Below, piece after piece: positions 45,085 through 54,221 of a DNA stretch of 64,000 bases (positions are counted from its first letter, which is position 1; the number at the start of each line of letters is the position of its first letter). The notes under the pieces are model-generated. The model saw only the letters and a list, made by a program, of their open reading frames with translations. It was not told where the DNA came from and did no database searches. This stretch comes from JAJFFW01 sp963922595 (GTDB lineage: Bacteria > Pseudomonadota > Alphaproteobacteria > Caulobacterales > Parvularculaceae): positions 41,375 through 105,374 of the forward strand of contig CAWUIM010000002.1 in assembly GCA_963922595.1 (NCBI GenBank), given 5' to 3'. The translations under genes and the position numbers were made by a program.

Positions 45085-45495
45085 ATGAAAAAGTGTCTCA
45101 TTATTGATGACTCTGAGGTCATCCGCGAAATCATCATTCGTCTCGTGAAAGACCTTGGTTTGGAGCCGTTGGAGGCGACATCGGCCGCCGAGGGCGTAGA
45201 GATTTGCGGCGAGGCGTCGCCCGCGGTTGTTCTCCTTGATTGGGACTTGCCCAAAATGGGCGCGCTGGACTTTCTGCGCGGTGCGGGCGCCATGGACGCT
45301 GACAAGCGTCCCGAGATTGTTCTTTGCGCCACAGAAAACGATCATCAACAATTCACGCTCGCCAAGGCCGCTGGCGCTAAACACCATCTTCTGAAGCCGT
45401 TTAACCGCGAAATGATGGAAGAGCTTTTCGCGGCGATCGGCGTTCTGGATGGGCCGGCCCCGCAAAAGACCGAGACGAAAGCCTCACAGGGCTAG
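45085..45495 (+). CDS. Single-domain (CheY-like) response regulator
   Basis: A 136-residue receiver domain without an output domain. Acidic pocket D8/D9 (IIDDSEVIR), phosphoacceptor D52 (LLDWDLPKMG), T83 and K104 (LLKPFN) are all present, so phosphorylation should work. ATG 45085 gives the standard N-terminus MKKCLIIDDS. It sits after chpT with a CtrA-like box in front, so it may receive phosphate from ChpT. The stop shares the tetramer CTAG with the convergent CoA-transferase gene. Confidence 0.92.
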   Translation: MKKCLIIDDSEVIREIIIRLVKDLGLEPLEATSAAEGVEICGEASPAVVLLDWDLPKMGALDFLRGAGAMDADKRPEIVLCATENDHQQFTLAKAAGAKHHLLKPFNREMMEELFAAIGVLDGPAPQKTETKASQG

Positions 45496-46730
45496 AGAAC
45501 GCCCTTGTCCTTAAGCGACTGGCGCGATTGTGCGTCAATGCCTAAATACTCCCGCAGAACTTCATCCGTATGCGCGCCAAGAAGCGGCGGGGGCGTGTCG
45601 TTCCGCGCGGGCGTTCGCGAATATTTCACCGGATGAACAACATAACGCTGCGCAGGCGCATCGGGCCTGCGCTCATGCGTGGGGCGTGTCATCTGACGCG
45701 CTTGCGTTTGCGGGTGTTCAAGCGCTTCGGCCACATCGTTGATAGGACCCGCCGGCACGTTCGCATCGTCCAGTAACGCAAAAAGCGCGGCGCTTGTTTG
45801 CGCTTCGATGATTGGCTCCAGAACAGCGTTGAGCGCCTCACGATTTGAAACCCGGGCCGGGTTCGTTCGGAAGCGCGCATCCTCGGAAAGATGCGGTGCG
45901 CCGATGGCGACGGCGAGAGATGCGAATTGATCATCATTGCCAACGGCGATGACGATGTAGGCGTCCGCGGTCTTATAAACCTGATAGGGCGCGATGTTCG
46001 GGTGGGCGTTGCCAAGCCGTTGCGGCGGCGCGCCGGTCACGAGGTAATTCGCCGCCTGATTGGCGAGCATCGCGAGCTGACAATCGAAAAGCGATACGTC
46101 CACATGTTGGCCTTCGCCAGTGCGTTCCGCGTGTCGTAGAGCGGCGAGAATTGCGTTCGCGGCGTACATGCCCGAAAAAAGATCTGCGACGGCGACGCCT
46201 GCTTTCATCGGCTCTGCGCCCGGCGCGCCGTCCGGTTGGCCGGTGACCGACATCAACCCGCCCATGGCCTGGATCATATAGTCGTATCCCGGGCGCGCTG
46301 CGCTAGGGCCGGTCTGACCGAACCCGCTAATCGAACAATAGACGAGACGCGGATTGATGGTGGAAAGGGCGGGGTAGTCGAGGCCGTATTTCTTCAGCCC
46401 GCCGACTTTAAAATTTTCGACCAGAATATCCGACTTGGCCGCCAGCCGCCGGATAATATCGGCGCCTTCCTCGCTGGCGATATCGATGCAAACGGACTTT
46501 TTGTTGCGATTAGCAGCGAGAAAATAGGCCGCGTCTGTCGCTTCGCCCTGTTCATCGGTCAGGAACGGCGGCCCCCAGCGGCGCGTATCATCGCCGCTGC
46601 CCGGGCGCTCAATCTTGATCACATCGGCGCCGAGATCAGCAAGGAGTTGGCTCGCCCAAGGGCCGGCGAGCACCCGCGACAGGTCGAGAACGGTGACGCC
46701 TGATAGCGCCGTCGGAGCATGATCGGTCAT
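45492..46730 (-). CDS. CaiB/BaiF family CoA-transferase (class III)
   Basis: Moves CoA between carboxylic acids. The 412-residue protein begins at ATG 46730 (MTDHAPTALSGVTVLDLSRVLAGP) and contains LLADLGADVIKIERPGSGDDTR, YDYMIQAMGGLMSVTGQPDG and AGVAVADLFSGMYA, the class III core with its catalytic aspartate region. It may partner with the acyl-CoA ligase divergently encoded 101 bases away, but the acid is unknown. The frame continues upstream by 27 codons without similarity. Confidence 0.92.
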   Translation of the reverse strand: MTDHAPTALSGVTVLDLSRVLAGPWASQLLADLGADVIKIERPGSGDDTRRWGPPFLTDEQGEATDAAYFLAANRNKKSVCIDIASEEGADIIRRLAAKSDILVENFKVGGLKKYGLDYPALSTINPRLVYCSISGFGQTGPSAARPGYDYMIQAMGGLMSVTGQPDGAPGAEPMKAGVAVADLFSGMYAANAILAALRHAERTGEGQHVDVSLFDCQLAMLANQAANYLVTGAPPQRLGNAHPNIAPYQVYKTADAYIVIAVGNDDQFASLAVAIGAPHLSEDARFRTNPARVSNREALNAVLEPIIEAQTSAALFALLDDANVPAGPINDVAEALEHPQTQARQMTRPTHERRPDAPAQRYVVHPVKYSRTPARNDTPPPLLGAHTDEVLREYLGIDAQSRQSLKDKGVL

Positions 46731-46831
46731 AGCTCTGACGATACATGCTGCGTGCGCGCCAATGTCAAGATTTGACCTTCCGTGCGCGAGGGGGTTTGAT
46801 GGCGAAAACAACGCTTTAGGGAGATACGCCG

Positions 46832-48448
46832 ATGCAGGGTCTGATGATGGACCGCCCGTTGCTCACAACGGAAATTCTGAAGCATGCATGCCGGAATTAT
46901 CGCAATACGGAGATTGTCACACGCACGGTAGAGGGGCCAATCCATCGCTACACGGTCGCCGACGCCGAAAAACGCATCAATCAACTCGCCAATGCGCTGT
47001 CCGCGCTTGGCGTCAAACGCGGGGATCGCATTGGCGTCATCGGCTGGAATACGAATCGCCAGTTTGAGCTTTATTATGCGGTCGGCGGGCTCGGCGCCGT
47101 CCTCCATACGATTAATCCGCGCCTCGGGCCGGAAAACGCCGGCTTCGTCATCAATCACGCCGAAGACGACTATCTTTTTTATGACACGACCTTCGCGCCG
47201 CTGGTTCAGGCGCTGGCGCCGCATCTGAAAACGGTCAAAGCCTTTTTTGCGCTGACCGATGATGCGCACAATGTGGACATCGGCCGTAAGGCGGAGGCCT
47301 ATGAATCGCTGATTAATGGCGCTGCGGACACGATCGACTGGCCGGAATTCGATGAGAACAGCGCCGTCGCCATGTGTTACACGTCAGGAACAACGGGCGA
47401 TCCAAAGGGCGTCGTTTACTCGCACCGCGCGCTCGTATTACAGACCTTCGCCAGCGTTTTGCCGACGGCGCTCGGCGTCGTTGAAGGCGATGTGATGTTG
47501 CCGGTGGTGCCGATGTTCCATGTGAACGCTTGGAACACGCCTTATTCCTGTTTGATGGTCGGGCTGAAACAGGTTTTCCCCGGGCCTCGGCTCGACGGCG
47601 AGGGGCTGTACGAACTATTGGACTCAGAGAAAGTCACCTTCTCCGCAGGCGTACCGACAGTTTGGCTCGGGCTTTTGAACTATCTGGAAGAGACGGGTAA
47701 AGAGCTGCCTTACCTGCGCAAGGGCCTCAGCGGCGGCTCCGCCTTGCCCGAAGCGCTCATTCGCGGTTTTCAAAAATACGATGTGGAAATCCAGCAGGGC
47801 TGGGGCATGACGGAGATGTCGCCCATCGGCACGGTCAATGTATTGCCGCCGCATATTCAGGCAATGCCGCTTGATGAGCGCATTCCATATCAACTGAAAG
47901 CGGGCCGGGCGCTGCCGTTCGTCGATATGCGGATCGTTTCCGAAGACGGACGTGTGTTGCCGTGTGATGGCGGGTGCGATGGTCAATTGCAGGTCCGCGG
48001 GCCGTGGATCATTAAGGAATACTACAAAGCCGAAAAACAGACGCTCACCGACGACGGCTGGTTCGATACCGGCGATGTGGCGATCATCGACGAAGACGGG
48101 TTCCTACAAATCACGGATCGTTCCAAGGACGTGATTAAGACCGGCGGCGAATGGGTGTCTTCGATCGATATTGAAAACGCCGCCTTACTGCATCCGGGCG
48201 TCGCACAGGCCGGCGTGATCGGCGTCCATCATCCGAAATGGCAGGAGCGCCCGATGCTGGTTGTCGTCAAGAAGCCGGGCGAAGATCCGACAGCGGAGGA
48301 AATCCAGGAATTCTTAAAGGATAAGCTGGACAAAATCGCTTGGCCCGACGCTGTGGAATTCGTGGATGATATCCCGCTGGGGGCGACTGGCAAGATCCTC
48401 AAGACCGAGCTGCGCAAGATGTTTAAAGGGTATTCGCTCGCCGGGTAG
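46832..48448 (+). CDS. Acyl-CoA synthetase (AlkK-like, AMP-binding)
   Basis: Activates a carboxylic acid through an acyl-adenylate. The 538-residue protein has the P-loop CYTSGTTGDPKGVVYSHRA, VPMFHVNAWNTPYS, QGWGMTEMSPIGTVN, GWFDTGDVAIIDEDGFLQITDRSKDVIKTGGEW and the C-terminal lysine in PLGATGKILKTELR. These are typical of the medium/long-chain fatty-acid ligase clade. AGGGAGA precedes the start. A different, longer chain substrate cannot be excluded. Confidence 0.92.
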   Translation: MQGLMMDRPLLTTEILKHACRNYRNTEIVTRTVEGPIHRYTVADAEKRINQLANALSALGVKRGDRIGVIGWNTNRQFELYYAVGGLGAVLHTINPRLGPENAGFVINHAEDDYLFYDTTFAPLVQALAPHLKTVKAFFALTDDAHNVDIGRKAEAYESLINGAADTIDWPEFDENSAVAMCYTSGTTGDPKGVVYSHRALVLQTFASVLPTALGVVEGDVMLPVVPMFHVNAWNTPYSCLMVGLKQVFPGPRLDGEGLYELLDSEKVTFSAGVPTVWLGLLNYLEETGKELPYLRKGLSGGSALPEALIRGFQKYDVEIQQGWGMTEMSPIGTVNVLPPHIQAMPLDERIPYQLKAGRALPFVDMRIVSEDGRVLPCDGGCDGQLQVRGPWIIKEYYKAEKQTLTDDGWFDTGDVAIIDEDGFLQITDRSKDVIKTGGEWVSSIDIENAALLHPGVAQAGVIGVHHPKWQERPMLVVVKKPGEDPTAEEIQEFLKDKLDKIAWPDAVEFVDDIPLGATGKILKTELRKMFKGYSLAG

Positions 48449-48550
48449 GCGCAATCACATGCCCCGCTCACGAAAAAATGACCGTCGCCCCGCATCGGGT
48501 GCGCTATGGTGTTAGCGCAGGCATAAGCAAGGTCAACAAGCGAGCGAATT

Positions 48551-49591
48551 TTGGAATCTCTTTATTGGGTTATTAATCACGCGTGCCACCGGAAATGTCG
48601 CCATTGTTATGACGACCGGTTCCGGCCTTACGTGCGCGACGCGCTTGAGAAAAAAGTGCGGGAAAGCGAAACCGCCTTTCAGAAAATCATCCAGAATTTA
48701 CCAGCGAAAATCGGGTACACGGATGATGCAGGCGACCGTCAGCGCGGCAGAATTATTCTGGCTGGCGGCGAGGTTCTGGTCGATCCTGTTCGAGAACGTG
48801 TCCTTTACCCGATTATTGACGCGCTCAATGATAAATACGGCGGCGAAGCAAACATCATCGTGCAGACGACGGGCGATCTCGTCACCGAGTCAATTCTTGA
48901 CGAATTATTAAAACGCGGCGTCTGGATGATCTCTGTGGCGGGCATGGACGATTATCATGTGGGCCATGAGGGCGAGAAGCGACTGCCATTGATTGAAAAG
49001 CTGCACATGCTTTTTAAGAGTCGCGGCATGGGTGAGATGAACGACGACGGCCCGGTCCGGCGGAGCGGCGAAACGCCGACCGCCTGGTATCACATGTTTG
49101 GAGCGTCAGAAGACGCTTGGATCGGCAAGTTATGGCCGCGAGGCAGGGCGTGGCAAAACGGTCTGACGACCGCAAGTCTTGATGATAATTTCTGCAACGC
49201 GTGGTCGGGCGGATTGAAATTTCTCGACATCGGAAAGGCAGGCAGCGAAGTTTCCATCGAGCCAGACGGCAGCGTTTACCCATGCTGTCTGAAGACGGCG
49301 GCCCCGCTTGGAAACCTGACCGAGGAATCGCTGACGTCAATGTTGGAGTCGCTGGCGAGCGAGCCGGCGCTGCGCGCCATTAATAGCGGCGATCCCGCAG
49401 CCATGGGCGAGACCTATGGATTGTCGCGCGACCAGTTCGTCACGAAATCGACAGCGACAATGCCGACGGGCGCAAGCTGCAGCAATTTCTGTATCGGATG
49501 CGATGCCTTCTTTCGCGAAACCATGGAGCCGATCCTGGCTCGGTTGCGCGCGGAACGCCTTGGCGCGAAAACGCTTGAGGCGCAGCCCTAA
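48551..49591 (+). CDS. Radical SAM / SPASM-like protein, unknown substrate
   Basis: A 346-residue protein starting at TTG 48551 (the frame has a stop at 48524). The radical SAM cluster motif is C12-x3-C16-x2-C19 (CHRKCRHC), followed by LAGGEVLVDP as the GGE motif. The C-terminus has SPASM-type features: SIEPDGSVYPCCLKTAAPLGNL, then CSNFCIGCDAFF, so an extra iron-sulfur cluster is likely. Such proteins often modify peptides or proteins, but no small peptide gene is visible nearby. The nucleoside transporter gene starts two bases after its stop. Confidence 0.85.
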   Translation: MESLYWVINHACHRKCRHCYDDRFRPYVRDALEKKVRESETAFQKIIQNLPAKIGYTDDAGDRQRGRIILAGGEVLVDPVRERVLYPIIDALNDKYGGEANIIVQTTGDLVTESILDELLKRGVWMISVAGMDDYHVGHEGEKRLPLIEKLHMLFKSRGMGEMNDDGPVRRSGETPTAWYHMFGASEDAWIGKLWPRGRAWQNGLTTASLDDNFCNAWSGGLKFLDIGKAGSEVSIEPDGSVYPCCLKTAAPLGNLTEESLTSMLESLASEPALRAINSGDPAAMGETYGLSRDQFVTKSTATMPTGASCSNFCIGCDAFFRETMEPILARLRAERLGAKTLEAQP

Positions 49592-49593
49592 CA

Positions 49594-50856
49594 GTGGCGG
49601 CGTTCCTCCAACCGCTCGTCGGACTGTTCGTGCTCGTGTTTGTCGCTTGGACGGCGAGTGAAGCGCGCCGCAAATTTCCGTGGCGGTGGGCGTTTGGCGC
49701 GATATCAGTTCAGCTTGTTTTGGCCTTCCTTTTCTTGCGCATCGGTATTTTGCAGAACGCGCTCGGCCAACTCGGGCAAGCGGTTCGCGCGCTGGAGGAG
49801 GCCAGTCGCGCCGGGTCCGCCTATATGTTCGGATATCTCGGCGGCGCGCCGCTTCCCTTTGAGACAAAGGCCGATGCAAACACGCTGATCATCGCTTTTC
49901 AGATCCTACCGATCATTCTCGTTACGGCGGCGCTGGCGGCGATCCTGTGGCATTGGCGCATTCTGCCGGCGTTAATTCGTGCGCTTAGTTGGGCGTTAAG
50001 CAGAACGCTTGGTATCGGCGGCGCCGCAGGATTAGGGACTGCGGCAAATTTCTTTCTTGGCGTCGTTGAAAGCCCCCTCGTCGTGCGCGCCTACATCGCC
50101 CAGATGAGCCGATCGGAGCTCTTTATGGTGATGACAGCCGGTCTTTCCACCGTGTCAGGCGCCGTCCTTGTCCTTTACGCCAGTGTCATCGGTGATGTGG
50201 TGCCAAACGCGACGGGCCATATTCTGACAGCATCGCTGATTTCATTGCCGGCCGCGCTTCTCTTTGCACGAATTATGATTCCCGGCGACGCCCGAACAGG
50301 CGCTGAGAATTTCGGCGAGGCCTTGCGGTATGACAATACGCTCGACGCGTTGGTGAAGGGTGTCGAAGACGGGCTACGTGTGTTTTTGAGCGTTCTCGCG
50401 ATGCTCATTGTCGTCTTTGCGCTTGTTTATCTCTGTAATCTCTTGTTGGCGTTTCTGCCGGATGTGGCGGGCGAACCGCTTACGGTCAACCGGATCTTCG
50501 GATGGGTGTTTGCGCCGCTAGTCGTGGCGCTCGGCGTTCCTTTGCAGGAAGCCGGCGTCGCGGGACAGTTGATGGGGACGAAAGCGATCCTCAATGAATT
50601 TATCGCGTATCAGGAACTTGCAACGCTAGAAAAGGGCGCCTTATCGGCGCGGTCCGCCGTCATTATGACATATGCTCTGTGCGGTTTCGCCAACCTTGCG
50701 AGTATTGGCCTTCAGTTAGCGACGTTTTCAACGCTGGCGCCGGAGAGACGCGCTGAAATCGCGTCAATGGGCTGGCGCGCATGGTTCGCGGGTAATCTGG
50801 CTTCCGCCGCTACCGCATGTGTCGCCGCGATAACGCTCCCTGCATCGACCTTTTGA
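49594..50856 (+). CDS. nupC: NupC/CNT family nucleoside transporter
   Basis: Cation-coupled nucleoside importer with about ten membrane segments. The 420-residue protein has ILPIILVTAALAAILWHW, SPLVVRAYIAQMSRSELFMVMTAGLSTVSGAVLVLYA, and the C-terminal VPLQEAGVAGQLMGTKAILNEFIAY, all conserved in CNT proteins. It starts at GTG 49594, two bases after the radical SAM gene stop, so the two are co-transcribed. Ion (H+ or Na+) not determined. Confidence 0.93.
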   Translation: MAAFLQPLVGLFVLVFVAWTASEARRKFPWRWAFGAISVQLVLAFLFLRIGILQNALGQLGQAVRALEEASRAGSAYMFGYLGGAPLPFETKADANTLIIAFQILPIILVTAALAAILWHWRILPALIRALSWALSRTLGIGGAAGLGTAANFFLGVVESPLVVRAYIAQMSRSELFMVMTAGLSTVSGAVLVLYASVIGDVVPNATGHILTASLISLPAALLFARIMIPGDARTGAENFGEALRYDNTLDALVKGVEDGLRVFLSVLAMLIVVFALVYLCNLLLAFLPDVAGEPLTVNRIFGWVFAPLVVALGVPLQEAGVAGQLMGTKAILNEFIAYQELATLEKGALSARSAVIMTYALCGFANLASIGLQLATFSTLAPERRAEIASMGWRAWFAGNLASAATACVAAITLPASTF

Positions 50857-50867
50857 GACCACCATCC

Positions 50868-52526
50868 TTAATGAATCTCTCGGCCCTTCGTTTCAGGCAA
50901 TAGAAAGATGCCGACAAGGAGTGTCACGCCCGCAATGATCACCGGGTACCAAAGCCCCGCATAAATATTTCCCGTTGCTGCAACAATAGCGAACGATGTT
51001 GTGGGGAGAAAGCCGCCGAACCAGCCATTGCCGATATGGTAGGGGAGCGACATGGATGTGTAGCGAATGCGCGCGGGGAAGAGCTCGACAAGCATGGCCG
51101 CCATCGGGCCATAGCACATGGTCGTGGAGACCATCAGTAAGATGATGATCGCGATGACGAGCGCGCTGTTAATCTCGTCACTCGCGGCGGCTTCCGGGTA
51201 ACCGACAGTGGCGAGCGCTGCGCCCGTTTCTTCGCGGAAGGCGGCGATCGCGGTCGCACGCGCATCGCCAGTGAGAATGCGTGGGTCGGGCGCGGTTATC
51301 TGCGCGTCGCCCACCTGAACATAGGCGACAGCGCCCGCCTCCAGCGGTTCATTTTCGTAGCTCACGCTTGAGCGCGCAAGAAATGTCTTGATGATATCAC
51401 AGCTTTGATTGTCGAAATTGGTGCGGCCGACCGGATCGAACTGGAAAGAGCACGCGGCGGGATCGGCGAAGACCGTCACAGGCGCTTCGGCTTGCGCTTT
51501 CGCCAAAGCCGGGTTCGCCGCACCCGTAAGCATTGAGAACGCCGGAAAATAGATTAATGCGCCGAGGCCGAGCCCCGCCATGATGATGGGTTTGCGTCCA
51601 ATCCGGTCGGAGAGCCAGCCGAAGAAAACGTAAAGCGGCGCCGCCAGCGTCAGGGCGACCGCCATCAAAATGTTAGCGTCGAACCCATCGACTTTCAAAA
51701 TACGTTCGAGGAAGAAAAGCGCATAAAATGTGCCTGTATAGAAAGTCACCGCTTGTCCGGCGATTGAACCGAGAAGAGCGATGAGAACAATTTTCAGATT
51801 ACCCCAACGCCCGAAGGCTTCCTTGAAGGGCGCTTTAGAGGTTTCGCCTTCCTCCTTCATTTTCTGGAAGACCGGGCTTTCATTGAGTTTAATCCGTATC
51901 CACAGCGATATGCCGAGAAGGAAGATTGAGATCAGAAACGGAATGCGCCATCCCCAGGCGGCGAAGGCGTCGTCTTCAATGACAGCGCGCGCGCCCATGA
52001 TGATCAAGAGCGATAGAAGAAGCCCGAAGGCCGCGGTCGTCTGTATCCAGCTCGTATGGAGCCCGCGTTTTCCGGCCGGCGCATGTTCGGCCACATAGAT
52101 CGCGGCGCCGCCATATTCGCCGCCGATGGCGAGACCCTGCAGGAGCCGGAGCAGGATTAGGATGACCGGCGCCGCCATGCCGATCGTGTCGTAACCAGGC
52201 AATAGGCCGACGCAGAATGTGGAAAGCCCCATGACGCCCATGGTGACGAGAAATGTGTTTTTTCGGCCCACCACATCGCCAATGCGGCCGAAGACGAGCG
52301 CGCCCAGCGGGCGAACAATAAAGCCGGCGGCGAAGGCGGCGAGCGCGAAGATAAAGCTCGTCGTTTCGTTCACCGCCGAAAAGAAGTGCCGCGCGATATA
52401 GGAGGCGAGCGCGCCGTAAAGGAAGAAATCATACCACTCAAACAGGGTGCCGAGCGAGGATGCGCCGACGACCAGCGTTTCATTATTCGCCTTTTGCGGC
52501 GTTGCGGCGCTAATTGCGTCGGTCAT
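50868..52526 (-). CDS. MHS family major facilitator with large periplasmic insert
   Basis: A 552-residue transporter of the metabolite:H+ symporter group (ProP/KgtP relatives): GTLFEWYDFFLYGALA, VRPLGALVFGRIGDVVGRKNTFL, LRLLQGLAIGGEYGGAAIYVAEHAP. Between late helices an extra soluble segment of about 120 residues (335-455) is inserted, with two cysteines (C359, C376) that could form a disulfide outside the membrane. ATG 52526 is chosen (MTDAISAATPQK). Substrate unknown, probably an organic acid or amino acid. Confidence 0.9.
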   Translation of the reverse strand: MTDAISAATPQKANNETLVVGASSLGTLFEWYDFFLYGALASYIARHFFSAVNETTSFIFALAAFAAGFIVRPLGALVFGRIGDVVGRKNTFLVTMGVMGLSTFCVGLLPGYDTIGMAAPVILILLRLLQGLAIGGEYGGAAIYVAEHAPAGKRGLHTSWIQTTAAFGLLLSLLIIMGARAVIEDDAFAAWGWRIPFLISIFLLGISLWIRIKLNESPVFQKMKEEGETSKAPFKEAFGRWGNLKIVLIALLGSIAGQAVTFYTGTFYALFFLERILKVDGFDANILMAVALTLAAPLYVFFGWLSDRIGRKPIIMAGLGLGALIYFPAFSMLTGAANPALAKAQAEAPVTVFADPAACSFQFDPVGRTNFDNQSCDIIKTFLARSSVSYENEPLEAGAVAYVQVGDAQITAPDPRILTGDARATAIAAFREETGAALATVGYPEAAASDEINSALVIAIIILLMVSTTMCYGPMAAMLVELFPARIRYTSMSLPYHIGNGWFGGFLPTTSFAIVAATGNIYAGLWYPVIIAGVTLLVGIFLLPETKGREIH

Positions 52527-52691
52527 CGGTGAGAGCCCCTTATTATTCGAATGATGCAACTGTTTGGGTTATTCGGGCGAATGAGGGACGCTATCGTGAG
52601 CCTTATTAAAAGAAAAGCGCGCTGTTCACAGATCGAAAATTCCTTTACTTTCAGCGATGATAATAGGGGATTGAAAGTAAGCGGAACGAGC

Positions 52692-53645
52692 ATGGATCGT
52701 AGATCGTTTGTTGCAGGCGCCTCAGCGACGGCGCTCGTCGGATGCGTTATTCCGCCGAAACCCGAGCCAGCGCCGCGTTCATTCGCGTCTCCCATTGTAT
52801 CTATTCCGTTTCGGATCGATTATGGCCGCAGATTGATCGTCCAGGGCCTTGTGAACGATGGCGGACCCCTGGATTTCATCGTTGACACGGCGGCGACGAC
52901 GTCCGTGCTGTTTGAGAATGCAATGGCGCCCAGTGAAGCCGAACGCAGCGGGCTGCCGGACATCAACCTTCTCGGCCTTAACGGCGTCCAAAAAGCGCCG
53001 ACCTTCCGCATCGGATCTATCGACGTGGGTGGGCGACGTCTTGAAAACCATATTGCGCCCATTCTTCGGGATTGGGAGAATTTCCAACGTACGCCTCACG
53101 GCGTACTTGGATTGGATTTTCTTGGGCGTACGGTCATGGTTATCGACCCGGTGACGTCGAAGCTCGAACTCTATGATGCGCCTGCAGAAGAAATAGAGGC
53201 GCTGTCGCAAGGGTGGCGATCGGTCCCCTTGCAGAAAGAAGCGCTCGGATTACCGTCGCCGCCCTTTTTGCTTGTCGATGTGGTGATCCGCAGGAAGCGC
53301 ACGCCGTTTTTGGTCGACACTGGCTCGCGTTCGACGCTTTGCAATTTTCCGGCGGTGGCGCACCTGCAGACAATCCCTCAAATCACGGCGCCAAACCGGA
53401 ACCGCGCGACGGTGAGCGACATCTATAGCGACGAAATCGAGGCGTTCATCCTTCGCAAATACTCGATCGATCTGGGCGTTGTGAGGCTGCCGGCGCAGCC
53501 GATCCTCGTTGCGGAAACGCAGTTCTTCGACGAGATCGGGTTTCGCGATATGCCTTTTGGCGTTCTTGGTCTCGATAATCTGTTGCAACAGGCTTTTGCG
53601 ATTGATTTTTCCGAGAACCGTCTTTTTGTAAGGCGAACCGCCTAA
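52692..53645 (+). CDS. Retropepsin-like aspartic protease, lipoprotein
   Basis: A 317-residue protein with a short twin-arginine-like N-terminus (MDRRSFVAGASATALVGC), where C18 is a likely lipobox cysteine. Two retropepsin half-domains follow: the first has D65-T66-A67 (DFIVDTAATTSVLF), the second a canonical D209-T-G-S (FLVDTGSRSTL), and ILGLD-like LGLDFLG and LGLDNLL strands close each. It is thus a fused dimer rather than a single-domain protein. An in-frame ATG 47 codons upstream is unlikely. Substrate unknown. Confidence 0.82.
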   Translation: MDRRSFVAGASATALVGCVIPPKPEPAPRSFASPIVSIPFRIDYGRRLIVQGLVNDGGPLDFIVDTAATTSVLFENAMAPSEAERSGLPDINLLGLNGVQKAPTFRIGSIDVGGRRLENHIAPILRDWENFQRTPHGVLGLDFLGRTVMVIDPVTSKLELYDAPAEEIEALSQGWRSVPLQKEALGLPSPPFLLVDVVIRRKRTPFLVDTGSRSTLCNFPAVAHLQTIPQITAPNRNRATVSDIYSDEIEAFILRKYSIDLGVVRLPAQPILVAETQFFDEIGFRDMPFGVLGLDNLLQQAFAIDFSENRLFVRRTA

Positions 53646-53651
53646 GGGCGC

Positions 53652-54191
53652 TTATTCATCGAGGAGCGCGTTGCGGTGGCGAAGCGCTTCTTCAACATAG
53701 TGCCTGGACCCGATCAGCGCCATTTTATCCTCGCCCGCGCGCAAGTCCCTGAATTTTTTCGCCGGCATGCCAGCCCACATTTCACCGCTGGGCACGATCT
53801 TTTTTGAACTCAGAAACGCGCCCGCGGCGAGGATGGCGCCGCTCTCGATAATCGAGCCGTCAAGCATGGTCGCGCACATCCCAACAAAGGCGCCGTCCTG
53901 CACCGTCGCGCCATGGAGCATGCAGCGGTGTCCTACAAGTGCGTTTTCGCCGATGATTGTCGGCAGGCCGCCCCAATCGGCGTTGTCCACGTGGATGATC
54001 GTTCCATCCTGAACGTTGGAGCCCTTGCCGACGATAATCTTATTCTCATCGCCGCGCAGAACCGATCCGTACCAGACGGATGCGTTTGCGTGGACTTCCA
54101 CATCGCCGGCGATCACAACGCCGGGCGCGATGAATGCGGATTCATGAATGACGGGTTTTTTGTCGCCAATGGCGAAAATGAGCGGTTCCAT
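53652..54191 (-). CDS. Gamma-class carbonic anhydrase family protein
   Basis: A 179-residue left-handed beta-helix made of hexapeptide repeats (GVVIAGDVEVHANASVWYGSVLRGDENKIIVGKGSNVQDGTIIH). Three zinc-ligand histidines are in place: GTIIHVDN and LVGHRCMLHG. Proteins of this type are often annotated YrdA/PaaY, with weak or no measured carbonic anhydrase activity. Convergent with the retropepsin gene. Confidence 0.92.
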   Translation of the reverse strand: MEPLIFAIGDKKPVIHESAFIAPGVVIAGDVEVHANASVWYGSVLRGDENKIIVGKGSNVQDGTIIHVDNADWGGLPTIIGENALVGHRCMLHGATVQDGAFVGMCATMLDGSIIESGAILAAGAFLSSKKIVPSGEMWAGMPAKKFRDLRAGEDKMALIGSRHYVEEALRHRNALLDE

Positions 54192-54221
54192 GGGGCTACG
54201 CTAGCCGGATCGGGGGCGAGG

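Noticed and set aside
52683..52708. GGAAC-N17-CGTT, matching an EcfG general-stress promoter
   Set aside because: It overlaps the first codons of the retropepsin gene, so transcription would start inside the coding region. Probably chance, unless the true start codon is further downstream.
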